DNA from: Sorghum bicolor
Taxonomy: Eukaryota; Streptophyta; Magnoliopsida; Poales; Poaceae
Length of the DNA: 64,000 nucleotides
Direction of reading: 5' to 3'
NCBI RefSeq assembly: GCF_000003195.3
Contig: NC_012870.2
Location: 23,862,501-23,926,500 of the forward strand
Shown here: positions 1 through 12,800 of the stretch, in pieces
Layout of the letters: every line of letters begins with the position of its first letter
Numbering within the stretch: position 1 is the first letter of the stretch
Notes under the pieces: generated by a model
What the model saw: only the letters and a program-made list of their open reading frames with translations
Databases searched by the model: none
What the model was told of the DNA's origin: nothing
Made by a program: the position numbers and the translations under genes

Positions 1-1132
1 CTTGCATATGATGTGCCTCTCAAATAACCAGTGATTTGGCTCAAACAACATATTAGGTAATGCTTAGTTGTCCATCATTTTATTTCAGCAATATATGACC
101 AATTAGTCCTTGTTTTTAACTTTGCTATTTTTATTTAATCCATGTTCATCATATAAACTATCTGCTGCCTTTTATGCAGTTTCGTTACAATTCTTGCTGA
201 GAATATAGATTCTGAAATGACCTGCATGACCTGGGCACTTTAGATTCTGAAATGGCTACATCCTTGGCATAAGTATGGTTAAGACGTTTGTTTTATTCCA
301 CATTATATGGGGTAGTTTGTAATCTGCCTTAGTTATGCTTTGTGTGCAGTAACCATTTGAGTCATGATTAGTCTTATCTGATGCCTTTGTCCACATTGTG
401 TTTTGTTGAACTTCTGATTTATGTGCAAAAAAACAACGTAGTCGTTAATAGTTCAGCTGGTTTCTTTTGTGTGTCAAGCTGCTTGTTGTTACTTTTGTAA
501 TTTGTAAGAAGGTCAATCTGCTATTAGAATTCACGCCAGATCTTTTATCCTGTTCTTTCAGTCTCTTGGTAACTCTGGCAGTCCTTGTTATGCTACTATG
601 TGTTCTTTGTTGTGCTATCATACAGTTGATCTCAATGTAGAATAGTGATTAGTCCCATACAGTTGTCCTCTGCTCAGTATTCAGGTAGTAGTAACTTTTT
701 TTCCCTTTTTCTTTTTAAGTTTTCATTCAGTTTTCATAATAGTGATTCAGGTTTTTATAACTTGGTGGCCATCAGGGTTGCTAGTAAAGCACCATCTAAC
801 TTAAGTTTGTGCAGTGCTATTTGTGTATTTCATTTATCTTAATCTGAACTGATAGATAGTCATGGACATCATGAGAACAATCTTCTCCTATCTATGTTAT
901 ATGAATTTGATTTCTTGAGTTTATGGGTGGTGGATTGATTGTGCACTACTCATACCGGAGTGATCCATCTAGCTAGCTTTACCAGTGGACAACCATGTTC
1001 TAAGGTGGTTTTGTTGGTGTGGTGCATCATCAGGATTATATATATCTAGACATATACACATGCAGTAGTGCCTTCCAGAAACAACACTTTGCATTCTCTC
1101 TTGGTTTGACCATTGATCTCTGTCAAAACCAA
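1..1132. other. AT-rich flank, no gene recognised
   Basis: This stretch is AT-rich and has only short open frames. I see no splice-consistent coding exon, no known domain and no transposon terminus before position 1136. The T-rich composition could suit intron or 3' flanking sequence of a gene beyond the left edge, but nothing here proves it. Confidence 0.4.
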
Positions 1133-1154
1133 ATACACTGCTGCATGATCGGGC

Positions 1155-1345
1155 ATTAGCACCGGTCGGGAAGGGCCTGTTGCCCCGGTTCCCGAGCCGG
1201 TGCTGCCCTTCCGGGACTAAAGGCCCACCCTTTAGTCCCGGTTCGGCCAACCGGGGCTAAAGGCCCCCCCTTTAACACCGGTTGCCACGTTGCAGGACCC
1301 TTTAACACCGGTTGGTGTTACCAACCGGTGTTAAAGGGTTTCTTT
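1155..1345. repeat. Left subterminal repeat array of CACTA 1
   Basis: Short direct and inverted copies of the motif ACCGGTTGGTGTTA / TTTAACACCGGTT and a TTTAGTCCCGG variant are clustered just inside the left end. In En/Spm elements such arrays bind the second-gene product (TNPA); that role is inferred here. Confidence 0.8.
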
Positions 1346-1636
1346 TTCTTTTTTTTTAGTTCACTTCTTCGGTTCTGTTTATTGTTTATATATAATATAT
1401 AATAATAGGTTTTTCAATACATGTTTTGCTGATACAATAATATATTTATATTACACGCATATTAAGCATATATAAATGAAAATTATAGGCTAAGCTTAAT
1501 AGTTAAGCTTTGCCTATAATAAAATGAATAGACCACATCAAAAATTAAATAGATATGTAAAAAGCTTTATATATATATAGTTTTATATGTACAAAATTCG
1601 TAACACATATATACATAGAGTTTGTTCTCCCAATGT

Positions 1637-4600
1637 CTACAAACGATACAAATGATCATCGTTGTTTGGTACAAGAGTTTCGTTGCCGTTGAAGTGAAAC
1701 TCGCCGTTTGGATTGATCACTTGGTCGCGGAGAAATCCTGCTATCGTCTCTTGGATAGCTTTGATTCGGTCTTGTTGTAGGACCTTTTCCCTCAGCCATT
1801 CCGTCTTTAATTTGAAATAAATAAAAAAGGTATTAGTTATCTAAGTTATTCAATATAATTCAGGAGATAATGAAAAGAGACATGTAACGTACTCTGAGCG
1901 TCTCTGTGGGTGTTTGATTGACTTGTGCCATCATGAATTTGCACACGTAATATGCACATAGATTGTTCCCTCCTTCTTGTCTTAAACACCACTGTACGAT
2001 GTATATATATATATAAATATTCATAACCACGACAATAAGAAGGCTAAAAGTTAGCGAAAGTTTGTTAGCTAGTAGAACTTACTTGTGGATGTATTATGTT
2101 AAGCGGCGCTTTACATCCACTGAGATGTTCACGGTCAATGAATCTTTCCCAAACCCTATACACAGCCATTGTGGATCGTGAACTAATAATTACAGAGTCA
2201 TATTATGATATTTTTGTAGCTGAGATCGACATTACGTACCTTTGAATAATGTTTACCATTTGTTGATAATTTTCTTGTGGTTTTCTCATTGAGTCAAAGA
2301 TTATCAATCGGTTCTTGGGAATTTCAATGACCATGAGTATCCAGTGAAAGCTGTTTACACACATATATAGGGTCAGTCCTATAATGTAAAATAAAATATG
2401 CATGCACTTAATAACTATATAACTCACTCGAAGTTGAAGGGGAAGAGTATTTTTTGTTTTTCTTTTTGGTTTACAAAGAACCTCATAAGATTGGTGCAGA
2501 TTTCTGTCTCATAATCTGCTGTCCACACTGCCTGCGGAGCCTTGAAAACAATATAAGGGTCAACGAACCCAATACTATTGTCATTTCTCATTCTGAGCTA
2601 TCTCATTTGGTGCCTGCATATATACATACAAATCCTAAGTGTGTAAGGATTATATACATGTAATTAAAGAAGTTAGAAGTATAATAAAAAGGAAAAATAC
2701 TTACAGACAAAAGCAGCTGACAAGAGATTTGTCAAGAGCGTCGAGGTGGCATAATTGGTGCAATTCTTCGAACTGCACGTATATGAGGTCATCTCCACGG
2801 AAGTAGTGATGTTGTCTAATACGAACATAAATCCAATTCTCTCCCCTTTTAGACGCCTCAATGCACCATTTGTTTATTGCAAACATTTGTGTGCCGAGCT
2901 CGTGTAAACGCTTAGGGTCGAATAGACTCCTGCCCGGTTCATATCTTGCCCTCCATTGATCAACTACCTCGGCTTTTTCAAATGTATGACATCCAAGAAT
3001 GGCGGTAATTTCTTCTATATTTAAACCGCTCTGTCCAAAGTAACTCTCAAGCGAGTCTAGCTCAGACAACGCTAAGGATTTCTTTGGCATCAAGTCTTCA
3101 TTTGAGCCGTATTGATTTGGCACAATCAAAGGGGGCACCGGTTTTGATACTTCTCCGAGCTGTGGGACCCCCTTTCCTACTCTCTTCTTAGTAGGCTGTG
3201 AAGACTTGACCAGAGACCGCTCATAGTCCGAAAGTGCTGGCTTTTTCTGAGCTTCGCGTTGCTTCTTTTGATGGTCCGCCACCTTCTACCTCAGTTCCGA
3301 TGGCTTCACATAAAAGTACGGCTTTTCTGGGTTAAGCCGTTTTTTCCTTTCCTCCTTTATTTTATCAAAAAATTGTTGGACCTCAGCTTTAGATGTAGCA
3401 ATTACCTCCTCTTCACTCTTTTCGTAAGGTAATTTTTCTGGCGTCTTAGCTCTCTTTGCTGAGGCAGCCTTCTTTGGAGGTGGGACCGATGACTTCGGTC
3501 CTTCTTGGACGGACCGCTTCTTACTACCTCGCTTTGGAGGCGAGGGGACCGACCGTGCACTCTTTGGAGAGGGCGGTGCAGGCGGTGGAGGGGGTGGGGC
3601 CGATCTTTTTGGCGTTGGAGAACGCGGTGGAGGAGTTGGAGAACGCGGTGGAGGAGTTGGAGACCTCGGTGGAGGAGGTGGAGACCGTGGTGGAGGCGGT
3701 GGCGGGGTCGGTGTGGCCGCCGCAGGTGTTGGAGGAGATCCAGCATTGTCACCGCCCGCAGCACTATGATGCGCTGGGAAGAGAACTGGACTTAGGTTGG
3801 AGGAGTCCCTGCAAAGAAAACAATTACAAGTTTTGTGAGTAAACTTTTTTTAAATTTCAATACATAATAAATAATATAAGAAGTAAAATCACACACAAAC
3901 CTATGCTGAGGAATAATTATGAAGCGCTTGCGCCAACAAATAAATGTCTTCTCAGCTTCACCTAAGGTCTTCTCTCTGTCTCCCCCTTCTATGTCTAGTG
4001 GCACATTGCCACAACCTTTCTCAACCCTATCAACCGAGACGCTAGCATATCCACCAGGTACTGGTCGATTATGGATTCTTGGAGTGCCCGTTCGGTCGAT
4101 AAGGTTGACAACAGCGATAGCCACCTTTTTGGTGGCATTCCCATCTGGTACATGCAGCTCACAGGTAGTAAAAGCCTCTGTGACATCATCCACGGGGAAG
4201 TGTAGCTTCGTGTCATCCTGAATGGTTGGTACTTCCGTGGATGCGCAGCTGCTTTTCAACTGGCCTGGGGGGCTAACATTGACCTCAGGCTGTGATGTAC
4301 CTTGCCCTTTCGTCATTTGACTAAGTGCTGCTTGCACTTACCTTTGAATCTCTGCCTGCATCCATTCTTCACGAGCTTTCTCGCGCTCTTGTGACTGCAG
4401 AACAAAAGCTTCCAGGCGGCGGATCCGCTCTGCCTCCTCATCCTTCTTTCTCTGGCGGCTTCTGTAGGTATCTTGATCGGCTTGGAATGATTGCAGCCAC
4501 GGAACTGCCCCATAGCCTCTCGTACGCCCACCGTGCTCAGGATTTTCAAGCGCATAGTTGAGTTCATCCTTCTCCCTGTTAGGCCTGAACTCACCAGACT

Positions 4601-5677
4601 GAACCGCCTCTCGTGCACGGACTAGTCTCTCTGCTGCTCTAGAGATTTCTTGGCCCCAAACTAGCGCCCCGGTGTCTGGGTCCACGCTTCCCCCATGACC
4701 GTAGAACCAATGCTTGGAGCGCTCGCTCCAATTCTTTGCTATTGTCTCGGGTGTGACCCCCCTAGCAAGCATCTCCTGTTCCATTCGGTCCCACTTGGGA
4801 GCAGCACTCTTATAACCACCTGATCCCATATGATGGTGGTATGCCTTTTTACTGGCATTCTCTTTGTTTCTATTGGCTCGTTCCTCGCCCTCTTCTGATG
4901 TTTTGTACTGCACAAAGTCATCCCAGAAGGCCCTCAGCTTTACATATTGCTTGAGGTTGAAATCTGGAGTCTCGTTTTTCTTGACATATTTATTGTACAA
5001 AGACTTCTTCCAATTCTGGAAGAGTACTGCCATCTTCTTCATAGTCCAGTCATAAATTCGCACCTTCAACTCTTCATCGTTGGTGTCGAAGGTGAAAACG
5101 TCTGTGACGGCTTTCCAAACTAACTCCTTGTCACGATCAGAGACAAAACTGATCTCAGGAGCACCTCGCTTCTCTCTCCATTCACGACAACTGATCGGTA
5201 TTTGATCTCTCACAAGATATCCACAGTGATTAACATATTTATTTGCATGCTCACCAAGTGGTCTACCTGTAGCTATCTCAAACTCAGAGATTACATAGCG
5301 GCCCTCCAACGGCTTCTTTGGCCCTCGTGGAGGTACGCTTCTCCCCGTAGAGGTCGATCCAGAAGGCTACACGTACATATAGAAACAAAAATACTAAATT
5401 AATAACCAAGTAATAAGTCTAAAACCTAATGTAAGAGATGCATTATTTATATATGTTTACATTTACATACCTCGCCAGTATTTTCTTCTTGTTGCACGAC
5501 AAGTTGTTGCTCAGGGGCATTGCCCTCTTGTTGCTCAGGGGCATTGCCCTCTTGTTGCTCAGTAGGATTGCCTTGCATGATGTCGTGGTAATCAACGAAG
5601 TACTGACTACCGTCGTCGATTATATTTTGAATGGCAGCTTCCATATAATCAGGATCATCATGAGGACGGTCAGCCAT
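1637..5677 (-). pseudogene. CACTA second gene: Transposase_24 + DUF8039-like + Pro-rich + Ulp1-like protease, probably decayed
   Basis: Eight exons can be placed by GT-AG sites with a continuous frame: 5471-5677, 3901-5366, 2705-3808, 2428-2592, 2240-2350, 2083-2182, 1893-1991 and 1637-1804 (1140 codons). Exon 2 starts with a Ptta/En/Spm Transposase_24 region (around VWKAVTDVFTF and LFQNWKKSLYNKY), then a basic coiled stretch and a DUF8039-like segment. Exon 3 has Pro-rich repeats (SPTPPPR). The last exons form a C48 Ulp1-type peptidase fold with His in FHWILMVI, Asp in IIFDSM and Cys in NLCAYYVC. Two in-frame stops, TAA at 4338-4340 and TAG at 3286-3288, break the frame; the first also creates a GTAAGT, so splicing around it is conceivable. 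Known family members pair TNP2 with a DNA-binding TNPA-like partner; the protease role in transposition is unknown. Confidence 0.72.
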
Positions 5678-5829
5678 TTCTATGTCTGCAACCATACATA
5701 TATATATTCTATATAAGATAAGAAATACACTAATACTACTACAAATGAAAGTGTTGGAGTGCTCTAAAAATAATACTAGGATCTTTTAAGCCAAGTAATA
5801 CATTAGAATAAAAAACAATACTAGAATAA

Positions 5830-6654
5830 TACATACATACAAAAAAATATTACATATATATGTGTGTGTATATGTACAAAAAATAATATACATACATACA
5901 AAAAAATAATACATATATAAAAAATAGAACATACATACATACTATATATATACTAGAATAATATATTAAAAAAATAATACATACATACATACATACATAC
6001 ATACAAACAATTATAATTCATACATACAAACTATATATATGTGTGTGTATGTACAAAAAATAATATACATACATACAAAAAATATTACATATATACAAAA
6101 AATAAAACATACATACATACTATATATATATACTAGAATAATATATTAAAAAAATAATACATACATACATACAAACAATTATAATTCATACATACAAACT
6201 ATATATGTGTGTGTATATGTACAAAAAATAATATACATATATACAAAAAATAATACATATATAAAAAAAATAAAACATACATACATACTATATATATACT
6301 AGAATAATATATTAAAAAAATAATACATACATACATACATACATACAAACAATTATAATTCATACATACAAACTATATATATGTGTGTGTATATGTACAA
6401 AAAATAATATACATACATACAAAAAATATTACATATATACAAAAAATAAAACATACATACAAAAAAAATTACATATATATACAAAAAAATATATACAAAA
6501 AATTACATATATACATACTATATATACTAGAAATATATACAAAAAATTACATATATATAAAAAAATATATATACATACTATATATAATATACATACTATA
6601 TATAATACTACAAATCAAAACACCATATATATAATATACATATACACAAAAAAA
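5830..6654. repeat. AT-rich tandem repeat with TACATACA microsatellite
   Basis: A block of about 170 bp, containing CAATTATAATTCATACATAC and a TATGTGTGTGTA stretch, recurs at about 6008, 6176 and 6350. Shorter ATACAAAAAATTACATATAT units follow. It lies in the 5' region of the Transposase_24/Ulp1 gene, and the open frames seen through it are artefacts of the simple repeat. Confidence 0.85.
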
Positions 6655-6798
6655 ATTACATATATATACATAAAAATATATACAAAAAATAATACTACAA
6701 ATCAAAACACCATATATACATATATATATATATGTATATATATGGTGTTTTTATTTGTAATATTATTTTTTGTATATATTTTTATGTATATATATGTA
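6655..6798. repeat. Long AT-rich hairpin (inverted repeat, about 70-nt arms)
   Basis: The sequence from 6655 to about 6725 is repeated in reverse complement to 6798. The arms are bounded by ATTACATATATATACAT and its complement and include CAAATCAAAACACCATATA against TATATGGTGTTTTTATTTG. It would form a near-continuous stem in single-stranded DNA or RNA and lies on the leader side of the minus-strand gene. Confidence 0.85.
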
Positions 6799-7142
6799 AT
6801 ATTTTTTGTGTGTATATATATATTTCTCTGGTCTAGTGTATATAAATACGTAATTAATCAATGGCGTCGTTCTCGATCTATACTTAGCACACAGCCGGCC
6901 GGAGAAGATCGCGCGTGGGGAAGATGATGTACTGTGCAGTGGCCCGCGCGCTCGATCTGGCCGTGGCCCGCTGCGGCGGCGTTGGCGGAGGGCCGCGGCG
7001 GCGCTGGTGGAGAGCCGCGGCGGCGCTGGTGGAGACGGTGGTCGCGGCGGCGAGGGAGTCGAAACGACGGCGGCGAAGATGAACCCGGCGGCGCTGGAAC
7101 GAAGACGAAGACGATGAACTGCCGGATCCAGGGCTCCTGCGC

Positions 7143-7152
7143 ATATTTATAG
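7143..7152 (-). promoter_or_regulatory. TATA box for the Transposase_24/Ulp1 gene
   Basis: The minus strand reads CTATAAATAT directly next to the internal subterminal array and about 1.5 kb before the first coding exon. A GC-rich leader (6890-7130) follows. This is the expected layout for a promoter formed by the repeat array. Confidence 0.5.
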
Positions 7153-7400
7153 GGGCAGACCCTTTAGCACCGGTCCGTGGCTGGAACCGGTGCTAAAGGG
7201 TCTTTAACACCGGCTGGTAACACGAGCCGGTGTTAAAGGGTCACCCTTTAGCACCGGCTCGTGTTACCAGCCGGTGCTAAAGGGACCCTTTAGCACCGGT
7301 TCCAGCCACGGACCGGTGCTAAAGGGTCCCAGGCGGGCTCGGGCGGGGTTTTTCAGGACCCTTTAGCACCGGTTCCCACTATGGGCCGGTGCTAAAGGCC
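7153..7400. repeat. Internal subterminal-type repeat array in CACTA 1
   Basis: At least eight copies of the CCCTTTAGCACCGG / CCGGTGCTAAAGGG motif are arranged as nested inverted repeats. The 7160-7200 segment is the reverse complement of about 7286-7326, and 7201-7240 pairs with 7243-7283. The motif is the same as in the right-end array, yet this block lies in the middle of the element between the two transposase genes. Confidence 0.85.
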
Positions 7401-7788
7401 CATTTTTTTAGTTTAGGGTTTTTCAATTGTTTTATATATACAGTTTATATTATAAATTGTATAGTAAATTAAATATTTTGCATAATGTTTTTTAAATAGT
7501 GACATATATTGTAATTTGTTTTAATGTACACATGAAAATTTTTAAACTTAAATATCTTATTGTATTTTTATAATTTACAATGATTTTGTAAGAAATGTTT
7601 AGTATTTTGTTAATGCAAAAATATATTATTCCAATAAATTTACAAAAACTATATCCAATGAACTGGAAATTTATTTTCACATCATATTGACGTAAAACTT
7701 TTTATTTTTGTTATTTATTACTAGGAATGCTACTTGGGTATAATTTTCATCAAATAAAAAATCATATAAAAATATATATCTTGATGAA
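7400..7788. other. AT-rich spacer, no gene
   Basis: AT-rich sequence between the internal array and the 679-bp tandem repeat. Only short open frames are present and none is recognisable. Confidence 0.5.
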
Positions 7789-9868
7789 CACACCCTTTGA
7801 CCGAACCCTAGATTGTCCCAAATGGAAAAGTCATGAATACAAAGTTTGCTACACTCATCAAGTTCTACATTTTGTCTAATGGTCAACTTTTCATTTGGAA
7901 AAGTTTGAACCACTGAATTTTGAATTTTCATAGAACTCATAGCCACGCAGCGGTTTCGGAACCCTACATGGTCTCGAATGAAAAAGTCATGAATACCAAT
8001 ATTGTTCCACTCATCAAAATCTACATTTCATATATAGACCATTTTTGCATTTGACAAAGTTTTGGGAAGGTGTAGTTGAAAATCCACAATTGACACATAT
8101 AGTTTCATATAGTTTGTGTGAGAACTTAGAATTGGTGGGTATTGTTAACTTAGATTTTCTCAAATGGAAAAGTTGTGTATATAAAAAGTTTAGATCTTGA
8201 AGATATCTAACAACTTGGTATTCAAAATATTTTCATTTGAAGTAATTTAGTTTGTCATTTGACCAAGTTTGACCGAAACCCGTCTTGGATTTTATAGAAA
8301 TGTAACTAGAATTGGCTCAAAATTATCCAAATGGAAAAATGGACAATATATAAAATATAGATTTTGATGATCTCTAACAACTTTGTATTCAAACTTTTTT
8401 TCATTTCAAGTCATCAAATGGGCTATTTGACCAAGTTTGACCAAAGTCAAAGCATTGGTTTTTACAAACACACCCTTTGACCGAACCCTAGATTGTCCCA
8501 AATGGAAAAGTCATGAATACAAAGTTTGCTACACTCATCAAGTTCTACATTTTGTCTAATGGTCAACTTTTCATTTGGAAAAGTTTGAACCACTGAATTT
8601 TGAATTTTCATGGAACTCATAGCCACGCAGCGGTTTCGGAACCCTACATGGTCTCGAATGGAAAAGTCATGAATACCAATATTGTTCCACTCATCAAAAT
8701 CTACATTTCATATATAGACCATTTTTGCATTTGACAAAGTTTTGGGAAGGTGTAGTTGAAAATCCACAATTGACACATATAGTTTCATATAGTTTGTGTG
8801 AGAACTTAGAATTGGTGGGTATTGTTAACTTAGATTTTCTCAAATGGAAAAGTTGTGTATATAAAAAGTTTAGATCTTGAAGATATCTAACAACTTGGTA
8901 TTCAAAATATTTTCATTTGAAGTAATTTAGTTTGTCATTTGACCAAGTTTGACCGAAACCCGTCTTGGATTTTATAGAAATGTAACTAGAATTGGCTCAA
9001 AATTATCCAAATGGAAAAATGGACAATATATAAAATATAGATTTTGATGATCTCTAACAACTTTGTATTCAAACTTTTTTCATTTCAAGTCATCAAATGG
9101 GCTATTTGACCAAGTTTGACCAAAGTCAAAGCATTGGTTTTTACAAACACACCCTTTGACCGAACCCTAGATTGTCCCAAATGAAAAAGTCATGAATACA
9201 AAGTTTGCTACACTCATCAAGTTCTACATTTTGTCTAATGGTCAACTTTTCATTTGGAAAAGTTTGAACCACTGAATTTTGAATTTTCATGGAACTCATA
9301 GCCACGCAGCGGTTTCGGAACCCTACATGGTCTCGAATGGAAAAGTCATGAATACCAATATTGTTCCACTCATCAAAATCTACATTTCATATATAGACCA
9401 TTTTTGCATTTGACAAAGTTTTGGGAAGGTGTAGTTGAAAATCCACAATTGACACATATAGTTTCATATAGTTTGTGTGAGAACTTAGAATTGGTGGGTA
9501 TTGTTAACTTAGATTTTCTCAAATGGAAAAGTTGTGTATATAAAAAGTTTAGATCTTGAAGATATCTAACAACTTGGTATTCAAAATATTTTCATTTGAA
9601 GTAATGTAGTTTGTCATTTGACCAAGTTTGACCGAAACCCGTCTTGGATTTTATAGAAATGTAACTAGAATTGGCTCAAAATTATCCAAATGGAAAAATG
9701 GACAATATATAAAATATAGATTTTGATGATCTCTAACAACTTTGTATTCAAACTTTTTTCATTTCAAGTCATCAAATGGGCTATTTGACCAAGTTTGACC
9801 AAAGTCAAAGCATTGGTTTTTACAAACACACCCTTTGACCGAACCCTAGATTGTCCCAAATGGAAAAG
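7789..9868. repeat. Tandem repeat, three 679-680 bp units plus a partial fourth
   Basis: The phrase CACACCCTTTGACCGAACCC starts at 7789, 8469, 9148 and 9827, giving periods of 680, 679 and 679 bp. The three full units differ by only a few visible substitutions, so the amplification is recent or homogenised. The partial fourth unit runs to 9868, next to the TGA stop (9869-9871) of TNP2. Each unit also contains the shorter recurring motif TTTGACCAAGTTTGACC. It is non-coding and lies 3' of the transposase on the minus strand. Confidence 0.95.
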
Positions 9869-12800
9869 TCAAGCCGACACAACAGTGAACTTCTTCTTGA
9901 CGTATGACCCTTGGTTATGATCCTGCCGTAACCATGGAGTATCCTCATTGTTTAACAGAATGCTTGGGTCTTTGTTGACTATGAAGGGCGGAATTCGATC
10001 ATCCCTTTCGTAATCGCCTGACATGTCTGACTTGTCCTCAATTCCGACAATGTTTCTTTTCCCAGAAAGGACAATGTGGCGCTTTGGCTCATTGATGATT
10101 GAGTGGTCATCATTTTTTCCTCTCTTTGGTTTCGTAGACATATCTTTGACATAGAACACCTGACTCACGTCTGCAGCAAGGACGAATGGTTCGTCTTTGA
10201 ACCCACTATTGTTAAGGTCCACGGTTGTCATCCCATACTCCTTGTCGACTGTTACCCCACCTCCGGTCATCTTCACCCATTGGCACCGGAACAAAGGAAC
10301 TTTAAAATTAGCTGCATAGACTAGTTCCCATATGTCTTCTATGCGTCCATAATATGTTTGCCTGTTCCCATTTGGATCCATGGCATCCACGCGTACACCA
10401 CTATTTTGGTTGGTGCTCCTTTTATCTTGGCCAACTGTGTAAAATGTGTTACCATTTATCTCGTACCCTTTGTATGTGAGGACATGCCATGATGGTTGCC
10501 TGGCCAACAAATAAAGCTGCTCATCAATGTTTTCATCACCTTGACATTTTTTGCGCAACCAATCGCCAAAAGTTTCCATGTGCTGACGCATTATCCAAGC
10601 TTCATTCTTCCCGGGCCACTGGGACCGTAGGTAATCTTTGTGTACCTCAACATATGGTTCCACCAATGAGGAGTTCTGGAGAACTGTGTAGTGTGCTTTA
10701 TTGAAGTAATCGTTTCCCGTACCAATATATGTTTTCTTCCCAAGTGTTCCCTTTCCGCTGAGTCTGCCCTCGTGTCGAGATTCAGGAATGCCAATTGGGT
10801 CAAGGTCTGGAATAAAGTCAACACAGAACTCTATGACCTCCTCTGTTCCGTAGCCCTTGGCAATGCTTCCTTCTGGCCGGGAACGACTATGGACATATTT
10901 CTTTAGGACACCCATGAATCTCTCGAAGGGGAACATGTTGTGTAGGAACACAGGACCGAGAATACGAATCTCTTTGACCAGATGAACTAGGAGGTGTGTC
11001 ATGATATCGAAGAAGGATGGACGGAACACCAACTCAAAGCTGACGAGACATTGAACGACATCATTCTGCAGAGTAGCTAGTTGCTCTGGATTGATTGCCT
11101 TCTGAGAAATTGCATTGAGGAATGCACATAGCTTTACGGTGGCTAGACGTACGTGTGGAGGTAGAATTCCTCTTAAAACGACCGGCAGCAATTGCGTCAT
11201 TAGAACGTGACAGTCATGGGACTTCAAGTTCAGGAATTTCTTCTCTGGCACATTAATTATTCCCTTGATATTGGAGGAGAATCCAGATGGGACCTTGATG
11301 CTGCTAAGACATTCAAACATGCTTTCCTTCTCTTCTTTGCTCAGAGTGTAGCTAGCAGGGCTTAAGTAATGACGTCCATCATCTGTCTTTTCTGGATGCA
11401 GGTTGTCTCGTTCTTTCATGCGCTGCAAGTCTTGTCGTGCTTCAAGTGAATCCTTAGACTTCCCGTAGACACCCATGAATCCGAGCAAGTTCACACAAAG
11501 ATTCTTTGTCAGGTGCATCACGTCGATCGCGTTGCGGACCTCTAGGACATTCCAGTAAGGTAGCTCCCAAAATATGCATTTCTTCTTCCACATGGGTACG
11601 TGTCCCTTAGCATCCTTGGGAATAGGTTCGCTGCCTCGTCCCTTTCCAAATACCACTTTTATATCCTTGACCATTTCGAGTACATCATCCCCGGTTCGAT
11701 TGAGAGGTTTGGTCCGGTGGTCTGCCTTGCCTTTAAAATGCTTGCCTTTCTTTCGTACTGGGTGGTTCACAGGAAGAAACCGACGGTGGCCAAGGTACAC
11801 GACCTTTCGACATTTTTTCAAAAATACACAGTCAAGGTCTTCATAACAATGTGTGCATGCATTATATCCCTTGTTTGACTGGCCTGAAAGATTACTCAGA
11901 GCTGGCCAATCATTGATTGTTACAAACAGCAATGCTCGTAGGTCAAAGTGCTCTTGTTTGTACTCATCCCACACGCGAACTCCTGGTTTGCTCCATAAAA
12001 GTTGAAGTTCCTCAACTAATGGCCTAAGGTAGACATCTATGTCATTGCCAGGTTGCTTCGGTCCTTGGATAAGCACCGACATCATAATAAACTTCCGCTT
12101 CATGCATAGCCATGGAGGAAGGTTGTAGATACATAGAGTAACTGGCCAAGTGCTGTGACTACTGCTCTGCTCACCGAAAGGATTCATACCATCTGTACTT
12201 AAGGCGAACCGCAAGTTTCTAGCATCATTTGCAAAATCTGAGAATTCTCTGTCTATCGCTCTCCACTGGGATCCATCGGCAGGGTGTCTCAGCATATTGT
12301 CTATCTTACGGTCTTCTTTATGCCACCGCAACAACTTTGCATTGTCCTTATTTCTGAACAGACGTTTTAATCGTGGTATTATAGGAGCATACCACATAAC
12401 CTTGGCTGGAATTTTCTTCCTATGACGTTCTTCACCCTCAACATCGCCAGGATCATCTCGTCTAATCTTATACCGTGATGCCTTACATACTGGACATGCA
12501 TCCAAATTCTCGTATTCCTCCCCACGGTAGAGGATGCAGTCATTAGGACATGCGTGTATCTTCTGGATTTCTAATCCCAAAGGGCAGACAACCTGTTTTG
12601 CTTCATACGTAGTGGTGGGCAATTCGTTGCCTTTCGGAAGCATCTTTTTTATGATCTTCAATAACTGCCCAAATGCCTTGTCAGATGTACCATTCTTTGC
12701 CTTCCATTGCAGCAATTCTAGTGTGGTACCCAGCTTTTTTTGCCCCTCTTCAGCGGTGGGATATAGCGATTTCCTGTGGTCCTCTAGCATGCGCTCGAAC

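Noticed and set aside
645..1250. Short frames near the left end
   Set aside because: One is a T-rich stretch and the other overlaps the CACTA terminus and subterminal repeats.
2598..2600. Third in-frame stop (TAG) in the Ulp1 gene
   Set aside because: An acceptor at GCTCAG (exon start 2592) removes it while keeping the frame, so it is not counted as damage.
3402..3842. Arg/Trp- and His-rich frames over the Pro-rich exon
   Set aside because: They are alternate-frame readings of the repeated proline codons of the Transposase_24/Ulp1 gene.
6383..6927. 180-aa Tyr/Ile/Lys-rich frame in the AT repeat
   Set aside because: Its translation is a read-through of TACATA-type repeats and has no domain.
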